From Campylobacter peloridis LMG 23910 (GTDB lineage: Bacteria > Campylobacterota > Campylobacteria > Campylobacterales > Campylobacteraceae): a DNA stretch of 64,000 nt. The translations under genes and the position numbers were made by a program. This document shows positions 60,268 through 64,000 of the stretch, piece after piece; the stretch's first letter is position 1; each line of letters opens with the position of its first letter. Below the pieces are notes generated by a model, which was not told the origin of the DNA, did not search any database, and saw only the letters and a list, made by a program, of their open reading frames with translations. The stretch covers positions 1,054,001 through 1,118,000 of the forward strand of contig NZ_CP007766.1 of assembly GCF_000816785.1 (NCBI RefSeq). The letters are read 5' to 3'.

Positions 60268-62013
60268 ATGTTTGCAATTTTTGGAAAATATATTTATACT
60301 AACAAAGCTTACACCTTAAAAGCTTATAATCAAAAACAAAGCAAAAAAATCTTTAAATTTATAGAAAAAAATAAAGCAAAGTATTATTTTTTAGGCTATA
60401 TCCAATATGAATTTTATAAATATCTAGAAGATAAAAACTATGAAAGTAAAGAGCCTTTTTTGTATTTTTATGCTTTTAAAACAAGGCAGATTTTTAAAAA
60501 TTCAAAGTCAAATTCAGACTTTTGTCCTTTGTTTGTATCGAATTTAAATCAAGAAAAATATTTTGGAAGTTTTTACAAAGTAAAAGAAGCTATTGCAAAG
60601 GGTCAAAGCTATCAAACAAACCTTACACAAAAAATAATACTAAAATCAAATCTTAATTTATATGAAAGTTTTTTAAGTCTTTATCCTAAGCAAAACACCC
60701 CTTATAAAGCCTATATAAAGAATGAATTTTTAGAACTTGCATCTTTTTCACCTGAGCTTTTTTTTAAAATAAAAAATAAAAAAATCACCACAAAACCCAT
60801 GAAAGGCACAATCAAACGCTCAAAAGACATAAAAGAAGATGAGAATTTAAAAAATTTTTTAAAACAAGATGAAAAAACTATTAGTGAAAATGTAATGATA
60901 GTGGATTTATTACGCAATGATTTATCTAAAATCATCAAGAAAAATTCTTTAAAATGCACGCTTTTTAAGGTTAAAACCTACCCTACTTTACACCAACTTA
61001 TTTCAAAAATAAGCGGTAAATTAAAAAAAGATTTAGGGTATTTTGAAATTTTTAAAGCCCTATTTCCATGTGGTTCGATTACAGGTGCACCAAAATTAGA
61101 GACAATCAAGCTCATACAAAATTTAGAACAAGAAAATCGCAGTATATATTGTGGTGCCATAGGATTAATCCATAAAAAAAGAGCAAAATTTAGCGTAGCC
61201 ATACGCACTTTAGAAAAAAAATCTGACAATGAAATTTTACATTATGGCGTAGGTAGCGGGCTTGTGTGGGATTCAAAAAAAGAAGATGAATTTGAAGAAT
61301 TAAAACTAAAGGCTGAATTTTTAAATCCTAATTTTTATTTATTTGAAACAATGTATTATGAGGATTGCTTTATTTTATTTTTCAAAGAGCATTTACAAAG
61401 AATTTTAAACTCAGCTTCATTTTTTGGCTTTAATGGGGAAAAATTAAAAAAAGAATTTGAAAATATACTGCTAAGAAAAGATAAAAAAATGCATTTTACA
61501 TCTTTAGAAAAATTCAACAATTTTGTCTATAAAAATAAACATTATTTTAGCAAAAGCACTTTTTTACAAAAAGGTAAAAAAGCTGTAAAATTAAAACTTT
61601 TTAAAGATGGTTTTTATGAATTTGATTTTTTTGATATAAAAGAAAATTCAAGCGATAAATTGCTTCTTAGTAATGAGCTTGTTAAAATAAATTTTTTAAA
61701 TCATCACAAAACTTCCTTGCGTAGTTTATATGATGTAAATTCAAAATTATGGAAAAAAAATACTTGCTATGATATAGCTTTTTTTGATGAAAAAGGCATG
61801 CTTTGCGAGGGTTCAAGAACTAATATCATTGTAAAAATTGCTAATACTTATTTTACTCCTTATGCTAAAAATTGTCTAAATGGTATCTACAAACAAGAGC
61901 TTTTAAAATATGCACTTATTAAAGAAAAAGATATTAGCAAAGAAGAAATTTTAAATGCTAAAGAAATTTATGCTATAAATTCTTTAAGGGGTTTAAAAAG
62001 GGTTAAAATTTAA
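60268..62013 (+). CDS. pabB: Aminodeoxychorismate synthase component I fused to lyase (PabB-PabC)
   Basis: 581 residues. The N-terminal chorismate-binding domain (about 1-350) has GQSYQTNLTQKI, KPMKGTIKRSKD, VDLLRNDLSK, FPCGSITGAPK and HYGVGSGLVWDS, so it is PabB-like. The C-terminal ~220 residues are a PLP class IV fold (LFETMYYEDC, NHHKTSLRSLYD with the PLP Lys, EGSRTNI), i.e. aminodeoxychorismate lyase PabC. One polypeptide thus turns chorismate plus ammonia to p-aminobenzoate for folate, with ammonia from the amidotransferase at 62467. Confidence 0.93.
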   Translation: MFAIFGKYIYTNKAYTLKAYNQKQSKKIFKFIEKNKAKYYFLGYIQYEFYKYLEDKNYESKEPFLYFYAFKTRQIFKNSKSNSDFCPLFVSNLNQEKYFGSFYKVKEAIAKGQSYQTNLTQKIILKSNLNLYESFLSLYPKQNTPYKAYIKNEFLELASFSPELFFKIKNKKITTKPMKGTIKRSKDIKEDENLKNFLKQDEKTISENVMIVDLLRNDLSKIIKKNSLKCTLFKVKTYPTLHQLISKISGKLKKDLGYFEIFKALFPCGSITGAPKLETIKLIQNLEQENRSIYCGAIGLIHKKRAKFSVAIRTLEKKSDNEILHYGVGSGLVWDSKKEDEFEELKLKAEFLNPNFYLFETMYYEDCFILFFKEHLQRILNSASFFGFNGEKLKKEFENILLRKDKKMHFTSLEKFNNFVYKNKHYFSKSTFLQKGKKAVKLKLFKDGFYEFDFFDIKENSSDKLLLSNELVKINFLNHHKTSLRSLYDVNSKLWKKNTCYDIAFFDEKGMLCEGSRTNIIVKIANTYFTPYAKNCLNGIYKQELLKYALIKEKDISKEEILNAKEIYAINSLRGLKRVKI

Positions 62014-62053
62014 CTTTTTTATATAATGACGATATTTATCCAAAGGAGAAAAA

Positions 62054-62452
62054 ATGCAAATTAATCAACAAATGTTTTTAAATCAGTCTTTAGAAAACAC
62101 TTCTTTGCAACAAATAAATCAAAAAGAAGCAAAACAAAACACAAAAGAAAAAATGCAAAAAACACAAACTGATGTAAAAATGGAATTTAGCAAAGAAGTC
62201 AAAGAATTAGCACAAAAAACAAATCCTAAAGAAAATAATAAAGAAAATTCAAAAGATGATGATATGCTTAGCAAATTATACGAAAAGCTAGCACAAATTA
62301 CTCAAAAAATAGCAGAACTTAGTGCTAAAATGGCAAATGCTAATGAAGAACAAATAAATATGTATAACTCGCAAATGCAAGGCTTAACCGCTCAAGCACA
62401 AGCAATCCAAGCTCAAATTCAAGAATTAACAAGCCAACAACAAAAAGCTTAA
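62054..62452 (+). CDS. Gln/Lys-rich coiled-coil protein
   Basis: 132 residues. The N-terminal half is disordered Gln/Lys/Asn/Glu; the C-terminal half is a predicted coiled coil (LYEKLAQITQKIAELSAKMA, then NSQMQGLTAQAQAIQAQIQEL). No signal peptide or enzyme motif. It has its own AAAGGAG ribosome site and stands between the two p-aminobenzoate genes. It recalls FlxA-like proteins, but this is only compositional. Confidence 0.75.
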   Translation: MQINQQMFLNQSLENTSLQQINQKEAKQNTKEKMQKTQTDVKMEFSKEVKELAQKTNPKENNKENSKDDDMLSKLYEKLAQITQKIAELSAKMANANEEQINMYNSQMQGLTAQAQAIQAQIQELTSQQQKA

Positions 62453-62466
62453 TTTTAAGAGTTATA

Positions 62467-63030
62467 ATGAAAGTTTTAATCATAGATAATTATGACTCTT
62501 TTACCTATACTATAGCTTTTTATTTAAAAGAACTTGGTATTAAATACAAAATCATAAAAAATGATAAATTTAAAAAAGCAAAAAAACTCAAAAAATACCA
62601 TTTTTCTCATTTAATCATCTCACCAGGTCCAAATTCACCAAAAGAATCAAAACTTAGTTTAAAGGCTATTAAATACTTTAAAAAAAAGAAAAAAATACTT
62701 GGGATTTGTTTAGGCCATCAATGCATTGTGCATGCTTTTGGTGGTAAAATTTCTAAACTTCCAAATCCAACTCATGGCAAGGTAAAAACCATAAATTTTA
62801 AACCAAATCCACTTTTTAACCAACTTAAACAAAATTTTAAAATTTGCTTATATCATTCCTTGTATGTTAGCAATATAGGCAAAAAATGTGAAATTTTAGC
62901 TTGGAGTGAAGATAAAATCATCATGGCTTTAAAACATAAAAAATACCCTATTTATGGGATTCAATTTCACCCAGAGGCTGTATTAAGCCAAAATGGTAAA
63001 AAATTGCTTAGAAATTTTCTTGCTTTATAA
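62467..63030 (+). CDS. pabA: Glutamine amidotransferase PabA/TrpG
   Basis: 187 residues of class I amidotransferase: IDNYDSFTYTIAFYL (6-20), ISPGPNSPKES, nucleophile Cys in GICLGHQCIVHAFGG (about 82), and HPEA near 161-164. It supplies ammonia to PabB or TrpE. Because the PabB-PabC fusion is two genes upstream and no trpE is in the window, folate synthesis is the likelier role. Confidence 0.93.
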   Translation: MKVLIIDNYDSFTYTIAFYLKELGIKYKIIKNDKFKKAKKLKKYHFSHLIISPGPNSPKESKLSLKAIKYFKKKKKILGICLGHQCIVHAFGGKISKLPNPTHGKVKTINFKPNPLFNQLKQNFKICLYHSLYVSNIGKKCEILAWSEDKIIMALKHKKYPIYGIQFHPEAVLSQNGKKLLRNFLAL

Positions 63031-63050
63031 TTACTTTAAGTTATATTTTT

Positions 63051-63056
63051 TATAAT
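63051..63056 (+). promoter_or_regulatory. -10 box before TolC-like gene
   Basis: TATAAT in TTTTTTATAATAAATC, 20 bp before the ATG at 63076. No good ribosome site follows, so initiation may be weak or leader-short. Confidence 0.45.
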
Positions 63057-63075
63057 AAATCAAAAAGTTTAAAAA

Positions 63076-64000
63076 ATGAAAATTATTGTATTTTTATTAG
63101 CTTTAGTTTCTTTTTTACTTGCTAATAATCTAAAAGAATTTATACAATTGAGTCTAAATAATGAAAATTACATACAAAAGCAACTTAATTTTTCCAAAAG
63201 TATTTTAGAACAAGATAGCATTGAAAATTCTTACTTACCCAATTTAAATCTTGAAATTTCTTATTTAGGTTCAAATAAAGATCGTTTTATTATAGAGCCC
63301 CAAGAAAGTTTAATGACCACGCTTTCTCTTAAATTTTTGATTTTTGATGGAGGCAACAAAGAAGCAAAGATTGCTAGCATGCAAAGTCTAAGGCAACTTG
63401 CATATCTTGAAAAAGAAAATATGGCAAATTTCATAGCTTTAAATGCTAGTATTTTATACTTTAATTACCTTAGTTTAAAAAGTATCACACAAAGCTATAA
63501 ACAAAAAGAAATTTATTTACAAAATCAACTAAAGCGTTTAGAAAAATTTTATCAAGCAGGCCTTGCAAGTCAAAGCGAGCTTGAGAGTATAAAAGCAAAA
63601 TACGAACTTAGTGTTTATGAATTTGCACAAAAAGAATTAAAGCTTTATGAATTAAAAAACGCAATGTTTAATCTTAGCAAAACTTCTTTTATACCTTCAG
63701 TTGAAAATATCCTAGAAGAACCCAACACAAAAGAAAACAAAAGTTATGAAATAGCTTTTATGCAAGAAAAATTAAATTTAGAAAATTTTAAGATTGATTC
63801 TGCGAAATCTAAATTATTTCCAAAAATATTCTTACAAAATAATTTTAGCTTTTATGATATGAATTATAATCCAAAACTACCTCAAGAATTTAAAAACTTC
63901 GGGGAGAATTTTTTAAAAGAGCATGGACAAAATAATCGGTTTATTTTGACTTTTGAATGGAGAATATTTGATTTTGGTGCAAACAAAAAAGCCCTAGAAG
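63076..64000 (+). CDS. TolC-family outer membrane efflux protein, 3' end cut by window edge
   Basis: From ATG 63076 the frame is open for about 308 codons to the window end. A signal peptide (MKIIVFLLALVSFLLA, cleavage near 16) is followed by the two TolC-type halves: LPNLNLEISYLGS, LKFLIFDGGNKEAKIASMQS, long helices (NQLKRLEKFYQAGLASQSELESIKAKYELS) and a second repeat starting LFPKIFLQNNFSFYD with TFEWRIFDFGANKKA. These proteins form the outer-membrane tunnel of tripartite exporters. The pump and adaptor genes would lie beyond the edge. Confidence 0.9.
   Translation, partial: MKIIVFLLALVSFLLANNLKEFIQLSLNNENYIQKQLNFSKSILEQDSIENSYLPNLNLEISYLGSNKDRFIIEPQESLMTTLSLKFLIFDGGNKEAKIASMQSLRQLAYLEKENMANFIALNASILYFNYLSLKSITQSYKQKEIYLQNQLKRLEKFYQAGLASQSELESIKAKYELSVYEFAQKELKLYELKNAMFNLSKTSFIPSVENILEEPNTKENKSYEIAFMQEKLNLENFKIDSAKSKLFPKIFLQNNFSFYDMNYNPKLPQEFKNFGENFLKEHGQNNRFILTFEWRIFDFGANKKALE

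Overview
The window is a low-GC chromosome segment with tightly packed, often overlapping genes. Several markers point to Campylobacter, most likely a species of the C. lari group: dense poly-A/T intergenic DNA, homopolymeric G tracts, a HrcA/CIRCE heat-shock operon, FliW and FlhA/FliP flagellar genes, a CetA-type energy-taxis receptor, the small transformation pseudopilin CtsT, and a PabB-PabC fusion. The genus call is an inference from gene content and order; no rRNA or tRNA gene is visible to confirm it.

Layout. 1-3037 (+): TPR protein (cut by the window edge), a degenerate TrpC-like protein, a HIT protein and the tRNA selenouridine synthase. 3026-6460 (-): phosphate permease, pdxA, pdxJ. 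6516-8588 (+): Ppx/GppA phosphatase, YqeY, secreted nuclease. 8654-15572 (+): two large tandem TpsA-like filamentous adhesins with nearly identical 5' ends, each with an in-frame G10 tract. 15613-18791 (-): hrcA-grpE-dnaK behind a consensus sigma70 promoter and a CIRCE-like operator. 19146-23616 (-): Rrf2 regulator, flhA, DHH phosphoesterase and two unknown genes. 23791-24063 (+): rpsO. 24260-28383 (-): ilvC, divergent polysaccharide deacetylase, dprA, ruvX, RsmB-like methyltransferase. 28492-33346 (+): rnr, holA, rpsF-ssb-rpsR, marC. 33328-35877 (-): fliW, proC and a transformation pseudopilin group. 36063-39103 (+): bamD, lon. 39119-49123 (-): chemoreceptor and PAS partner, ilvA, CoA-binding protein, MFS exporter with MarR regulator, trmA, NhaC antiporter, SDR, ankyrin protein. 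49237-49689 (+): ogt. 49724-55968 (-): glmU, coaBC, unknown, uppS, prepilin peptidase, LptF/G, truA. 56132-58464 (+): an autotransporter with a G9 tract beside its -10 box and a frameshift in its signal peptide. 58604-64000 (+): fliP, AEC permease, pabBC, a coiled-coil protein, pabA and a TolC-family gene cut by the right edge.

Most of the window is ordinary core genome. The unusual part is surface-protein variation. Three large exported proteins carry switches of different kinds: coding G tracts in the two TpsA-like genes, and a promoter-spacer G tract plus a T-tract frameshift in the autotransporter. In this isolate the two TpsA-like genes read ON and the autotransporter reads OFF. Other points are a MarR regulator that is full length only if it starts at ATT, a TrpC-fold protein that has lost its catalytic residues, and a 43-codon candidate gene between the heat-shock operon and its neighbour.
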